A DNA stretch of 64,000 bases from Cloacibacterium sp046296655 (lineage in GTDB: Bacteria; Bacteroidota; Bacteroidia; Flavobacteriales; Weeksellaceae). The notes under the pieces were generated by a model, which had not been told where the DNA came from, did no database searches, and worked only from the letters and a program-made list of their open reading frames with translations. The position numbers and the translations under genes were made by a program. The DNA is taken from contig JBKBLE010000011.1 in NCBI GenBank assembly GCA_046296655.1, positions 1 to 64,000 on the forward strand, written 5' to 3'. Positions 27,085 through 36,122 of this stretch are shown piece after piece. Within the stretch, counting starts at the first letter, position 1. Each line of letters opens with the position of its first letter.

Positions 27085-27564
27085 TTATGATGGGTCTACT
27101 AAGAATAACGGTTGATCATATTCTACAGGAGAAGCGTCATCTACTAAAATTTTAACAATTTTACCAGAAACTTCTGCTTCAATCTGGTTGAATAATTTCA
27201 TTGCTTCGATTACACAAACTACTGTGTCATTTTTTACTTCACTACCTACATTTACGAAAACATCTTTGTCTGGAGATGGTTTTCTGTAGAAAGTACCAAT
27301 CATAGGAGACTTAATGGTGACGTATTTGCTGTCATCAGAAGTTGATTCAGTTTTTGTTTCGGCAGCAGGTGCAGCAGCAGGAGCGGCAATTGGTGCAGCT
27401 GCAGGAGCTTGATAAGCTACAGGTTGAGGTACATAACTTACTGCTTCACTACCAGCAAGTGGAGTTTTTATGTTTATTTCGAAATCTTTTGTTTTGTATT
27501 TCACTTCAGAAACACCAGATTTTGCTACGAATCTTATAAGATTTAATAATTCTTTAGAGTCCAT
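27085..27564 (-). CDS. accB: Biotin carboxyl carrier protein of acetyl-CoA carboxylase
   Basis: 159 residues. The biotin-accepting Lys is in VIEAMKLFNQIEAEVSG near 120. An Ala/Pro-rich flexible linker (about 40-70) separates it from the N-terminal dimerisation segment. The C-terminal thumb and lipoyl-like domain are complete. Preceded by its own -7 box and a terminator after rpmF. No fabH lies between rpmF and accB. Confidence 0.95.
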   Translation of the reverse strand: MDSKELLNLIRFVAKSGVSEVKYKTKDFEINIKTPLAGSEAVSYVPQPVAYQAPAAAPIAAPAAAPAAETKTESTSDDSKYVTIKSPMIGTFYRKPSPDKDVFVNVGSEVKNDTVVCVIEAMKLFNQIEAEVSGKIVKILVDDASPVEYDQPLFLVDPS

Positions 27565-27585
27565 ATATATAATTTTTTACGGCTT

Positions 27586-27593
27586 CAAATATA
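27586..27593 (-). promoter_or_regulatory. -7 box of accB-accC
   Basis: TATATTTG on the minus strand, 21 bases before the accB ATG. Confidence 0.55.
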
Positions 27594-27606
27594 GTAATAA
27601 AACAAC

Positions 27607-27648
27607 AAAAAACCATTCAATTTTTCATAAAAAGAGAATGGTTTTTTT
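27607..27648 (-). terminator. Terminator after rpmF
   Basis: AAAAACCATTC and GAATGGTTTTT pair around an 18-base loop. A second small hairpin (AAGAAAAAAGC and GCTTTTTCTT, 27655-27678) sits at the rpmF stop. Confidence 0.65.
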
Positions 27649-27680
27649 ATCAAAAAGAAAAAAGCTACGCTTTTTCTTAA

Positions 27681-27881
27681 TTAGTCTTCAGTAGTTTCTA
27701 CTTGTTTCTCTAATACTACTTTTCCTCTGTAGTATAGTTTTCCTTCATGCCAATGTGCTCTGTGATACAAGTGTAATTCACCTGTAGTTGCATCTTTTGC
27801 TAATTGAGGAACCACAGCTTTGTAGTGAGTTCTTCTTTTATCTCTTCTAGTAGATGACTGTCTTCTTTTAGGATGTGCCAT
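27681..27881 (-). CDS. rpmF: 50S ribosomal protein L32 (bL32)
   Basis: 66 residues. Starts MAHPKRRQSSTRRDKRRTHYK, the classic bL32 N-terminus. YHRAHWHEGKLYYRGK replaces the zinc-ribbon half seen in other lineages and is usual for Bacteroidota. It lies 31 bases downstream of the DUF177 gene, the standard pair. Confidence 0.95.
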   Translation of the reverse strand: MAHPKRRQSSTRRDKRRTHYKAVVPQLAKDATTGELHLYHRAHWHEGKLYYRGKVVLEKQVETTED

Positions 27882-27912
27882 TTTGTAATTCTTTAAACTT
27901 TATGTAAGATTT

Positions 27913-28437
27913 CTATTTTTTGTCTTTTAATTTTTTCAAAGCTTCCCAACGAGGATCTATTTCGTGGGTTTCTTCTTCTTCAATTTCTTTGGGACTGAAT
28001 TTTTCGATGAGTTCAAAATCTTCTTCTTTTACATTAGGAGAGATTTTTTTCATAGGAATAGATAATATTACTGCTTCGTAACTTGCCTGAGAAATGTTAA
28101 AAGCACTATCTCCTTGTGGGATGATAATTACTTCTTCATTACTATCATCATATTTTTCTCCGAATTTTACCAAGAATTTTATTTCGTTTTCTATAGGATG
28201 AGTAAATGTTTCGCTGGTGATGTCACAAACTAAATTTACTGTTCCATGGATTTTAATCAGGAAATCTAAAAAGGTAGAGTGCTTTTCTAATAGTACATCT
28301 ACGTCTATTTTAGCGCCTGAAAACTCTTGTTCAGTCTCGAATAAATCAAAGAACGCTTGTTCTACTTCAAATTTAAATTCGTGCTTTCCAGTCTTAAGCC
28401 CTGAAAATGCTACGTCATAATTTCTAAATTTGTCCAT
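27913..28437 (-). CDS. DUF177 (YceD) family protein
   Basis: 174 residues. VNLVCDITSETFTHPIENEIKFLVKF holds the first half of the C..C..C..C pattern of YceD-type proteins, with only one Cys left. The acidic C-terminus EEEETHEIDPRWEALKKLKDKK is family-typical. YceD homologues are tied to 23S rRNA accumulation and are nearly always encoded next to rpmF, as here. Confidence 0.88.
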   Translation of the reverse strand: MDKFRNYDVAFSGLKTGKHEFKFEVEQAFFDLFETEQEFSGAKIDVDVLLEKHSTFLDFLIKIHGTVNLVCDITSETFTHPIENEIKFLVKFGEKYDDSNEEVIIIPQGDSAFNISQASYEAVILSIPMKKISPNVKEEDFELIEKFSPKEIEEEETHEIDPRWEALKKLKDKK

Positions 28438-28485
28438 AAAAAATGGTGTGCAAAAATAAGTTAATTTTTTTAAATAACAAAAGTT

Positions 28486-29574
28486 TTATTCATTTTCTTC
28501 TGGTAAATCTTCATCTATACCATTGTCATGAGCTAAAACTCTTGGTTTCAAGCGGTTTTCTATGAGGTCTTGATACTCGTTTCTATTTTTAAAAATTTTA
28601 ATTGCTGTAAAAATAGCCTCAGAAAAAGATTGCTCATTTGCTAAATTTTTCCCTGCAATGTCATACGCTACACCATGATCTGGTGAAGTTCTGATGAAAG
28701 GCAATCCTGCAGTGTAATTTACGCCTTCTTCATAAGCTAATGTTTTAAAAGGAGCTAATCCTTGGTCATGATACATTGCTAGAACAGCATCAAATGAACT
28801 GTATTTCTCTGGTTGGAAGAAACTGTCTGCAGGGAAAGGGCCAAAAGCTAAAATTCCTTCATTAAATAATTCTTTGATAGCAGGTTCTATAATTTCTATT
28901 TCTTCTTTGCCAATTGCACCGCCGTCTCCAGCATGAGGATTAAGGCCTAGAATAGCAATTTTCGGTTTTTGGATGCAGAAATCTTCAATCAATGACTGAT
29001 TAAGAACTCTTACTTGTTCTTTTATTTTTTGTTTAGAAATATTTTTAGAAATTTCTGAAACAGGAATATGATGCGTAGAAACGGCAACTTTTAATCCTTC
29101 TGTAACGAGGAACATAAGTCCTTTTTTGCCGAATTTTTCTTCAAAATAACCAGTATGACCAGCATGTTTGAAGCCTTGCTTCATCATCTCGTCTTTATTG
29201 ATTGGTGCGGTTACCAAAACATCTATTTCGCCTTTCATTAAAGCATCTGTAGCGGCTTCTAGAGAATCTATAGCCATTTTAGTGGATTCTTCGGTGGGTG
29301 TCCCGAAGTTTACATTCACATTGTCTTTCCAAAGATTTACAATGTTGAGTTTTCCATTTGCTGCTTCTTTGGCAGTTTGTACATAATTAAAAATGGTGTT
29401 AATCTTAAACACATTTTTTTGGTAAGAAAATAATTTTCCCGACCCGAAAATTACTGGCGTGAAAAAGTCAGTAATGTTTTTGTCTTTCAGTGCTTTTAGG
29501 ATGATTTCTACGCCTATTCCGTTAAAATCTCCTACTGAAATTCCTACCTTAATTTTGTGGTGTTTAGAACTCAT
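28486..29574 (-). CDS. pdxA: 4-hydroxythreonine-4-phosphate dehydrogenase
   Basis: 362 residues. NAD-dependent step of the DXP-dependent pyridoxal phosphate pathway. VGISVGDFNGIGVEIILKAL at the N-terminus, the metal-binding HAGHTGYFEE (about 139) and the ILGLNPHAGDGGAIGKEE block near 210 are diagnostic; AMYHDQGLAPFKTL holds another metal His. Upstream of DUF177-rpmF with a 48-base gap, so co-transcription is likely. Divergent from ribE. Confidence 0.95.
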   Translation of the reverse strand: MSSKHHKIKVGISVGDFNGIGVEIILKALKDKNITDFFTPVIFGSGKLFSYQKNVFKINTIFNYVQTAKEAANGKLNIVNLWKDNVNVNFGTPTEESTKMAIDSLEAATDALMKGEIDVLVTAPINKDEMMKQGFKHAGHTGYFEEKFGKKGLMFLVTEGLKVAVSTHHIPVSEISKNISKQKIKEQVRVLNQSLIEDFCIQKPKIAILGLNPHAGDGGAIGKEEIEIIEPAIKELFNEGILAFGPFPADSFFQPEKYSSFDAVLAMYHDQGLAPFKTLAYEEGVNYTAGLPFIRTSPDHGVAYDIAGKNLANEQSFSEAIFTAIKIFKNRNEYQDLIENRLKPRVLAHDNGIDEDLPEENE

Positions 29575-29681
29575 TTTTAATTATCTTTGAATTTTAAAAA
29601 AAGATTGTCACAAATTTAGTGATTTTTAATTTATAAATCTTTAATCTAATATTTTTAAACTTTAACTTATATAAACAAAAT

Positions 29682-30266
29682 ATGTTTACAGGAATAATTG
29701 AAGCGACAGGAAAGGTAGAAAAATTGGAAAAACAAGGGACTAATGTTGTCTTTACTTTTAGAGGTCCTTTTACACAAGAACTTAAAGTAGACCAGAGTTT
29801 AGCGCATAATGGTTGTTGTCTTACTGTAGAATCAATAGATGGTGATTTGTACACGGTTACAGCGATTAATGAAACGCTAGAAAAAACCAATTTGGGCGAA
29901 TTGAAGGTAGGAAGCATAGTAAACTTAGAGCGTTGTTTGAAAATGGATGGCAGATTAGATGGTCATATTGTACAAGGACATGTAGATAAAACTGGCTCAA
30001 TTGTTGCTATCGAAAATATTAACGGAAGTTATTATCTAACATTCACTTACGAAGAAGATGGTTCTTTTACCACAGTTCCGCAAGGTTCTATTACTGTAAA
30101 TGGAATTAGTTTGACTGTTGCTGATAGCAAAGAAAATCAGTTTTCTGTGGCGATAATTCCGTACACTTGGGAACATACCAATATGAATACTTTAAAAGTG
30201 GGAGACCGTGTAAATTTAGAGTTCGATATTATTGGAAAATATGTAGCCAAGTTTATGAAGAGATAA
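29682..30266 (+). CDS. ribE: Riboflavin synthase, alpha subunit
   Basis: 194 residues made of two lumazine-binding repeats. It starts MFTGIIEATGKVEKLE, and the tandem repeat is recognisable at about 100 (VQGHVDKTGSIV). It dismutates two 6,7-dimethyl-8-ribityllumazine molecules to riboflavin. The histidine kinase gene follows after 3 bases. No FMN riboswitch is seen in the 107-base divergent gap to pdxA. Confidence 0.95.
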   Translation: MFTGIIEATGKVEKLEKQGTNVVFTFRGPFTQELKVDQSLAHNGCCLTVESIDGDLYTVTAINETLEKTNLGELKVGSIVNLERCLKMDGRLDGHIVQGHVDKTGSIVAIENINGSYYLTFTYEEDGSFTTVPQGSITVNGISLTVADSKENQFSVAIIPYTWEHTNMNTLKVGDRVNLEFDIIGKYVAKFMKR

Positions 30267-30269
30267 AAG

Positions 30270-31721
30270 ATGGCATTACATAGCTATAGCTTAAGAACTA
30301 AAATTTTTATAGGATTTATGGTAGTCTGTTTTTTCAGTATCATAGGTTCTACAGCTATGTCTTATCTTATCATCAAAAAATCTACAGATGAACAGAGCGT
30401 TACAGAAATGCAAAATAAGTTTGAAGCATTAATGAAAACGCTAGATTACGCAGTAAGCCATACTAATATTACTCAAGACAAAGATTTAGTCAATATTCTC
30501 CAAAACGAAATTTACGAGATTTCGGATATCAATAAACATGATGTAATTCTTTATGATTTACAAGGTAATTATTTAGTTTCGAATAAGGAACTGAATCTTG
30601 TAGCGCAGAAAAAAATTCCTCATGAAACGTTAATGAATGTTTTGGAGTCTGACAAAAGAGTAGATGTACAAGAATACGATCAAAAAGTGGGCAGCAATGT
30701 CACCTCTTCTTATATGATTCTAAGGAATAACATGTTAGAGCCTATTGCGATTGTGTATTTCCCTTTTTATCATAATGATAATATTTATGCAGGTGCATTT
30801 AATAAATATGTTCAGTACATTATTTTGGTCAATCTTTTCCTCATTTTGTTGAGTATTTGGCTAAGTTGGGTGATTTCTAAAAATTTGACCAAAACGATTA
30901 CAAGAATTTCAGAACTCATTACCAGAACTACGCTTTTTGGTAGAGAAATGAAACCGATTAAGTATTTTCAAAATGATGAATTAAGTGGTTTGGTAAAATC
31001 TTATAACAAAATGATTTACCAAATTGAAGATCAAAAAATGCTTTTGGCTAATAAAGAAAGAGAAGAAGCATGGAGAGAAATGGCAAAACAAGTTGCCCAC
31101 GAAGTGAAAAATCCGCTCACGCCAATGAAGTTGCTCATTCAGAATTTTGAGAGGAAATTTGATAAAAATGATCCAGAAATTGACCAAAAAGTAAGAAATC
31201 TAAGTCGAAGTTTGGTTGATCAAATCGATTTAGTAGCTACTGTAGCAAGTGCTTTTTCAGAATTTGCCAAGTTGCCTCCCAAAAATGATGAATATTTTAA
31301 CTTAAAAGAAGAATTAGAAAATTTGGTAAGAGTTTTCAATGATGATGGCAATATTTATTTCCATGCGAATAAAGATATGATGCCGGTGAGAATGGATAGA
31401 ATTTATCTTTCTAGGATTTTCACCAATTTGATTACCAATGCAAAACAAGCGGTTTCTGAACAAAGAAAATCCATTATCAATATAGATGCAGAACTTTTCA
31501 ATAAGAAAATCATCATCGTTATAGAAGACAATGGAATTGGTATTCCTAAAGATAAATTAGAGCAAATCTTCGAGCCTAATTTTACGACCAAAAATTCTGG
31601 AATGGGACTCGGTTTAACCATGGTCAAAAAAATGATAGAAGAGTATAAAGGCGATATTTCTGTGAAATCCGAAGAAGGAAAAGGAACTAAATTCACCATT
31701 ATTCTTCCAACAAACGTTTAA
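30270..31721 (+). CDS. Sensor histidine kinase, NtrY-like
   Basis: 483 residues. One N-terminal helix (about 11-33), a periplasmic sensor domain to about 170, a second helix (about 177-197), HAMP, then HisKA with the phospho-acceptor His in AHEVKNPLTPMK (about 277). HATPase_c carries N (NLITNAKQAV), G1 (DNGIGIP) and G2 (NSGMGLGLTM) boxes. No response regulator is in the window, so it is an orphan. Coupled to ribE by a 3-base gap. The signal is unknown. Confidence 0.9.
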   Translation: MALHSYSLRTKIFIGFMVVCFFSIIGSTAMSYLIIKKSTDEQSVTEMQNKFEALMKTLDYAVSHTNITQDKDLVNILQNEIYEISDINKHDVILYDLQGNYLVSNKELNLVAQKKIPHETLMNVLESDKRVDVQEYDQKVGSNVTSSYMILRNNMLEPIAIVYFPFYHNDNIYAGAFNKYVQYIILVNLFLILLSIWLSWVISKNLTKTITRISELITRTTLFGREMKPIKYFQNDELSGLVKSYNKMIYQIEDQKMLLANKEREEAWREMAKQVAHEVKNPLTPMKLLIQNFERKFDKNDPEIDQKVRNLSRSLVDQIDLVATVASAFSEFAKLPPKNDEYFNLKEELENLVRVFNDDGNIYFHANKDMMPVRMDRIYLSRIFTNLITNAKQAVSEQRKSIINIDAELFNKKIIIVIEDNGIGIPKDKLEQIFEPNFTTKNSGMGLGLTMVKKMIEEYKGDISVKSEEGKGTKFTIILPTNV

Positions 31722-31757
31722 CTTTTTTACTTTTCTCATTTACTATATTCCTTTAAA

Positions 31758-32453
31758 ATGAAACCTTTTCGATTTCAAAAATTTGATATTGTACAGCATG
31801 AAAATGTTTTTCGAGTAGGAACAGACGGTGTTTTGCTGGGAGCTTTGTGTCAAGTTGAAAACGCTCAGAAAATCTTGGAAGTTGGAACGGGAACAGGTTT
31901 GATTTCTCTAATGCTCGCTCAGCGAAATGCAAATGCTAAAATTACTGCTTTAGATTTAAATGAAGATGCGGTGAAATTGGCCCAAGAAAATTTTAAAAAT
32001 TCTCCGTTTTCAGAAAGGTTGCAAGTTTTTCATCAAGATTTTAAAACTTTTGCATCGCAAAAAGAATATGATTTTGTGGTTTGTAATCCACCTTTTTTTG
32101 AGGAAAATAATTCTGTGAAAGATATTTTAGCGAGACAACAAGTAGAACTTACTTTTAGAAATTTAATAGAAAAAGCTTCGAAAATTTTATCTTCAGAAGG
32201 AATTTTTTCGGTAATTATTCCATCGGAATCTGTACAAGAATTTGAAAACTTAGCTGAAGATTTTGATTTATATTTGGTAAGAAAAGTAAATATTTTCGGT
32301 ATTGAAAACGGTGTTTTAAAACGAAATGTTTTAGAATTTTCTAAGAAAAAATCAGCATTGGAAACTCTTGATTTTACGATAGAAAAAAGTCCGAGAAAAT
32401 ACTCGGACCAATATTTAGAACTCACCAAAGAGTTTCATGTTTTTGGAAAATAA
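31758..32453 (+). CDS. trmN: tRNA1(Val) (adenine(37)-N6)-methyltransferase
   Basis: 231 residues. SAM-binding motif EVGTGTGLISLMLAQ near 42 and catalytic VVCNPPFFE (NPPF, about 112) as in N6-adenine methyltransferases of the YfiC/TrmN6 group. FRFQKFDIVQHENVFRVGTDGVLLG at the start is typical. Converges on the ATPase gene with 3 bases between stops and no obvious hairpin. Confidence 0.9.
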   Translation: MKPFRFQKFDIVQHENVFRVGTDGVLLGALCQVENAQKILEVGTGTGLISLMLAQRNANAKITALDLNEDAVKLAQENFKNSPFSERLQVFHQDFKTFASQKEYDFVVCNPPFFEENNSVKDILARQQVELTFRNLIEKASKILSSEGIFSVIIPSESVQEFENLAEDFDLYLVRKVNIFGIENGVLKRNVLEFSKKKSALETLDFTIEKSPRKYSDQYLELTKEFHVFGK

Positions 32454-32456
32454 GAT

Positions 32457-33167
32457 TTATTCAAAAAGTTCTACGGTATTCATTACCTTAACTCTGCCAT
32501 CTTCGCATTTAATCGCTTCTCCAGGGAAATTTTGAATCATGTGATAATCGTGAGTTGCCATCAGAACTGCACAGTTTCTTTCTAAAGATACTTTTTTCAA
32601 TAAATTCATAATATCGTAAGATGTTTCTGGGTCTAGGTTTCCTGTAGGTTCGTCTGCAAGAATCAATTCTGGATGATTTAGTAAAGCTCTTGCGATTGCG
32701 ATACGCTGTTGTTCACCGCCAGAAAGTTCATGAGGCATTTTGTGTTTTTTCGTTTTCATGTCTACACTGTCTAGAACCTCGTTTATTCTGTCGTCCATCA
32801 GATTTTTATCCTTCCAACCAGTAGCTTCTAGTACGAAGCGTAGGTTTCTTTCTACACTTCTATCCGTCAATAATTGAAAATCTTGAAAAACGATACCTAA
32901 TCTTCTTCTAAGGTTAGGAATATCTGATGCTCTTAATTTCTGTAAATCAAATCCTACTACTTCTCCTTTTCCTTCTTTTAGAGGCAAGTGTCCGTACAAA
33001 ACTTTTAACAATGAACTTTTTCCAGAGCCTGTTTTACCAATAAGGTAACAGAAAGTACCTCTCTTAATGTGTAAATTCACATGAGATAAAACGGTAAAGT
33101 TTTTTTGTACAATTTTCGCGTCTTGCAGCGTAATAATGTCTTCTCCGTAGGTGTTATGATGTGGCAT
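32457..33167 (-). CDS. ABC transporter ATP-binding protein, FtsE-like
   Basis: 236 residues. Walker A GKTGSGKS near 43, signature LSGGEQQRIAIARALL, Walker B LILADEPTGNLD and a MATHDY switch His. Sequence and size fit FtsE, the ATPase that with FtsX controls divisome-linked peptidoglycan hydrolases. No ftsX is adjacent, so the assignment to cell division rests on similarity alone; a LolD/MacB-type export ATPase is the alternative. Confidence 0.78.
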   Translation of the reverse strand: MPHHNTYGEDIITLQDAKIVQKNFTVLSHVNLHIKRGTFCYLIGKTGSGKSSLLKVLYGHLPLKEGKGEVVGFDLQKLRASDIPNLRRRLGIVFQDFQLLTDRSVERNLRFVLEATGWKDKNLMDDRINEVLDSVDMKTKKHKMPHELSGGEQQRIAIARALLNHPELILADEPTGNLDPETSYDIMNLLKKVSLERNCAVLMATHDYHMIQNFPGEAIKCEDGRVKVMNTVELFE

Positions 33168-33286
33168 AATGATTATAAATGATGGTTGATTTTTCTTGGT
33201 TGATAATAAAGCCTACTTTTTTATCAACTTTCAAAAATAAGGAAAACCTTTTTTTTATCCTAAATTTTAAGGAAATTTTAACAACA

Positions 33287-33322
33287 AAAAATGCTCGGAA
33301 AGTAAATTTCCAAGCATGTCTT
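33287..33322 (-). terminator. Terminator of rpmH
   Basis: AATGCTCGGAAA and TTTCCAAGCAT pair with one mismatch, between rpmH and the ATPase gene. Confidence 0.6.
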
Positions 33323-33346
33323 TTATAATAAAATCAAAAGAAATTA

Positions 33347-33502
33347 TTATCTTTTAGCTCTCGCGTCGCTAATAGTTAATCTCTTTCTGCCTTTTGCTCT
33401 TCTAGCAGCTAATACTCTTCTACCATTTGGAGTAGACATTCTTTCTCTGAAACCGTGTTTGTTTCTTTTCTTTCTTTCTGATGGCTGGAATGTTCTTTTC
33501 AT
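33347..33502 (-). CDS. rpmH: 50S ribosomal protein L34 (bL34)
   Basis: 51 residues, read directly from the minus strand. It begins MKRTFQPSERKKRNKHGFRE and ends in SDARAKR, the complete bL34 with the usual short C-terminal extension of this phylum. It has its own -7 box and terminator. The common neighbours rnpA and dnaA are not here. Confidence 0.96.
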   Translation of the reverse strand: MKRTFQPSERKKRNKHGFRERMSTPNGRRVLAARRAKGRKRLTISDARAKR

Positions 33503-33549
33503 TACTTCAATTTATAATGGGTCCGTAATTATTCTTCTTTTTGAGGTTG

Positions 33550-33557
33550 CAAAGATA
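33550..33557 (-). promoter_or_regulatory. -7 box of rpmH
   Basis: TATCTTTG on the minus strand, 47 bases before the ATG. Confidence 0.55.
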
Positions 33558-33767
33558 TGTTTTTTTTTATTTTCTGCAAATTAATTTTAGAAATAATTAA
33601 GTTTTTTTTGAGTAAAAGGAATGAAACTTTTCTCAATGACTATTTTCAAGCGATTTTAATGATTGTACTTCTTTGAATTCTGTTTAATATGATTCTGAAA
33701 ATCATTTTATAAATGTTGAGCGTTCAAACATCATCTTTGAGGTTTCGGGATTTTGGAGTAAAAAAAT

Positions 33768-33775
33768 TATCTTTG
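33768..33775 (+). promoter_or_regulatory. -7 box of nrnA
   Basis: TATCTTTG, 17 bases before the ATG at 33793. The rest of the 290-base gap from rpmH shows no gene. Confidence 0.5.
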
Positions 33776-33792
33776 CACCATAAATTTTTACA

Positions 33793-34797
33793 ATGTTTAC
33801 AGAAAACCAACTTACAGAAATCAAAAGCCTTTTGCAACCGAATAAAAATGTAGTGATTATCACGCATTACAATCCAGATGGTGATGCAATTGGGAGTAGT
33901 CTTGGTTTAAAACATTTTCTTAAAAATTTAGGAGTTGATGCTACGGTAATTGTTCCGAATGATTTCCCGAAATTTCTAAAATGGATGCCCGAAGCAAAAA
34001 AAATAGTCATCGCAGAATATAAACGTAAAATTGCTGCCGAAACGATTTATCATGCAGATGTAATTTTTTGTTTAGATTTTAATGCTCCTTCTAGAATTGG
34101 AATGTTGGGAGATTGGCTCACAAAATCTTGGGCGAAAAAAATCTTGATAGACCATCATCAGCAACCAGAACATTTCGATTTTGTGTATTCTAATACCAGT
34201 ATTCCTGCAACTTGTCAAATGGTGTATCATTTCATTGAAGCATTGGGAAAAGAGGATTTGGTAAATCAAGACGTGGCAGAATGTCTTTACACAGGAATTA
34301 TGACGGATACTGGAGGTTTCCGTTTTCGTTCTACTTCTGCAGATACGCACCGAATTGTAGCGAATTTAATAGAAAAAGGTGCTGATCCGTCTATGATTAC
34401 GTCTAATACTTTGGACACTAATACCGTTTCTAGATTACATCTTTTGTCGTTGATTTTAGGAAGAATAGAATTGGTAAAAGACGGAAAAGTGGCGATTCTT
34501 TATCTAAAACGTGACGAATTAAAAGAATTTGGTTTCGAAAAAGGCGATACAGAAGGTTTTGTAAACTACGGATTGAGTATTGCAGGAACTAAAATGTCTG
34601 CTTTTTTCATGGAAGATTTATATGAAGATTTCATCAAAATTTCTTTCCGAAGCAAAGACGATGTAGATACCAATGCATTTGCGAGAGCACATTTCCACGG
34701 AGGTGGACATATCAATGCATCTGGAGGTAAATATTTTAAAAATATCCACGAAACGATTGAAGATTTTAAAGAAAAAATAGAAAATGAAGATTTTTAA
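33793..34797 (+). CDS. nrnA: DHH phosphoesterase, oligoribonuclease / pAp phosphatase NrnA-like
   Basis: 334 residues. DHH motif I in ITHYNPDGDAIGSSLG (about 19-34), motif III proper DHHQQ (about 117), motif IV MTDTGGFRF and the DHHA1 GGGHINASGG near 303. The Mn-dependent family degrades short RNA oligomers and 3'-phosphoadenosine 5'-phosphate. Overlaps the next gene by 14 bases, implying translational coupling. Confidence 0.9.
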   Translation: MFTENQLTEIKSLLQPNKNVVIITHYNPDGDAIGSSLGLKHFLKNLGVDATVIVPNDFPKFLKWMPEAKKIVIAEYKRKIAAETIYHADVIFCLDFNAPSRIGMLGDWLTKSWAKKILIDHHQQPEHFDFVYSNTSIPATCQMVYHFIEALGKEDLVNQDVAECLYTGIMTDTGGFRFRSTSADTHRIVANLIEKGADPSMITSNTLDTNTVSRLHLLSLILGRIELVKDGKVAILYLKRDELKEFGFEKGDTEGFVNYGLSIAGTKMSAFFMEDLYEDFIKISFRSKDDVDTNAFARAHFHGGGHINASGGKYFKNIHETIEDFKEKIENEDF

Positions 34798-35074
34798 ACA
34801 ATTTTTCGAAGATTTAAAAGACTACATTTCTGAATTTCTAAATGGTAGCCGTGAAGAATGGCTGTATAGAATCTCTGGTTTGATTGGTGTTTTGTCCATT
34901 TTACCATTTATATTTTTTATATGGAAACCTTATGAACCAGATTTTGTTAAAAGTTTGTCAAGATTTTATCAAAAATTTATAAGATATGCTTCGGCTCTAG
35001 CTTTTTATTTTTTAGTATTTCATTTATCACAGTTTCTTTTGAAATCATTTTTTAATAAGAAAATTAAGAAATAA
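34784..35074 (+). CDS. Small membrane protein, unknown
   Basis: 96 residues with two predicted helices (about 31-47 and 67-88), an amphipathic basic N-terminus and a Lys-rich end (NKKIKK). No family recognised. It starts inside the end of nrnA, 14 bases before its stop, and is probably co-translated. Confidence 0.6.
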   Translation: MKIFKQFFEDLKDYISEFLNGSREEWLYRISGLIGVLSILPFIFFIWKPYEPDFVKSLSRFYQKFIRYASALAFYFLVFHLSQFLLKSFFNKKIKK

Positions 35075-35079
35075 AAATC

Positions 35080-35272
35080 TTAACAAATCCTAGGCAATTG
35101 CTCTCCAATTAAAGGATTTACCACGCGTTTTCCGCCAAAAGCACTTTTCATAATGAATTTTCCGGCATGTTCTTCAGTGATTTTCTAAGTTACAAGCCAG
35201 TTTGGTAATCATTTCTTCTATACTTTGTATCGTTTACGGTGGAAAAGTGGTGGTTGAAAATTTAGGTTTTCT
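35080..35272 (-). pseudogene. Decayed gene remnant
   Basis: The minus strand reads KITEEHAGKFIMKSAFGGKR and on to NPLIGEQLPRIC then TAA (stop 35080-35082). Upstream, a TAG interrupts this frame at 35185-35187. The sense continues in another frame as TIQSIEEMITKLACNLEN, and further back as KPKFSTTTFPP, separated by a TAA. Codon choice and composition are protein-like in both frames. It looks like the 3' end of a gene with at least one frameshift. Family not recognised. It lies directly behind the hydrolase gene. Confidence 0.5.
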
Positions 35273-35279
35273 TTAGAAT

Positions 35280-36062
35280 TTAGAGCAAAAAATGTTTCGG
35301 TAAATTATGCAACAATTCCGTATTGATAATTTCTGCACAAATCGTTGGTTTTTCCCAATGTCCGTTGTGACCGCAATCTAAAACATAGGTTTTGATGTTC
35401 GTCTTTTCAGGGATAATTTTGAGAAGATTTTCGGTTTTTACCGCATTGTCATATTTCCCAGCAATGATGAGGATTTTTGCATCTAAATTTTCTAAAATTT
35501 CAGTTCGGTCTGGTCTTTCTGCCATTCCTAATTGAGCTGCTTTTACGCCTTTTTTATTGGTAGATTTTGCTATATTTTTCGCCAATTCTATTTTGCCTTC
35601 TAAAATATCTTTTTCATTATTGCTAAAAAGATTAGGGATAGAAGTTTTGACGAAAGTTTCAAAATTTTCATCAATTACGGCAATACTTCTTCTTCGGATT
35701 GCTTTTTTTTCTTCATCATCTGCAACTGTAGTCGAGAAAAATAAAGTCATGCTTTCTAAAATTTCAGGAAAATTTTCAGCAAAAGCCAGAGAAACATAAC
35801 CTCCCAAAGAATGTCCTAGCAAATTGATTTTCTCTAATTTTAGAGCATCAATAACTTCTTTTACTTTTTCTGCCATCAATTCTACGGTGTGTATTTCTTG
35901 ATAAACTTTAGATTTTCCATGTCCGGGTAAATCTATTTTAATCAATGTGAAATCTTTAGAAAGATGAGCTTCCATTTCATTCCAAATGGTAGTGTTTTCC
36001 ATGAAACCATGAAGTAAAACCAATGGTTTTTTGCCGTTTCCTGAAATTTCGTGATGTAGCAT
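35280..36062 (-). CDS. Alpha/beta hydrolase
   Basis: 260 residues. LVLLHGFMEN forms the oxyanion hole, nucleophile elbow GHSLGGYV (Ser at about 84), and the catalytic His is near 238 in DCGHNGHWEKP. The acid residue is probably Asp in IIAGKYDNAV. No signal peptide, so cytoplasmic. Substrate unknown; resembles MenH/BioH-like esterases. A tract of hexanucleotide repeats lies in its upstream region. Confidence 0.85.
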   Translation of the reverse strand: MLHHEISGNGKKPLVLLHGFMENTTIWNEMEAHLSKDFTLIKIDLPGHGKSKVYQEIHTVELMAEKVKEVIDALKLEKINLLGHSLGGYVSLAFAENFPEILESMTLFFSTTVADDEEKKAIRRRSIAVIDENFETFVKTSIPNLFSNNEKDILEGKIELAKNIAKSTNKKGVKAAQLGMAERPDRTEILENLDAKILIIAGKYDNAVKTENLLKIIPEKTNIKTYVLDCGHNGHWEKPTICAEIINTELLHNLPKHFLL

Positions 36063-36122
36063 AATTTTTAATTTTTTAGATGAGAGATTTGAGATACGAG
36101 ATTAAAGATTTCAAATTTTTCA

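Noticed and set aside
29575..29681. FMN riboswitch before ribE
   Set aside because: The divergent gap is AT-rich and shows none of the conserved RFN blocks.
30270..31721. Two-component pair
   Set aside because: No response regulator gene is adjacent; the neighbours are ribE and trmN.
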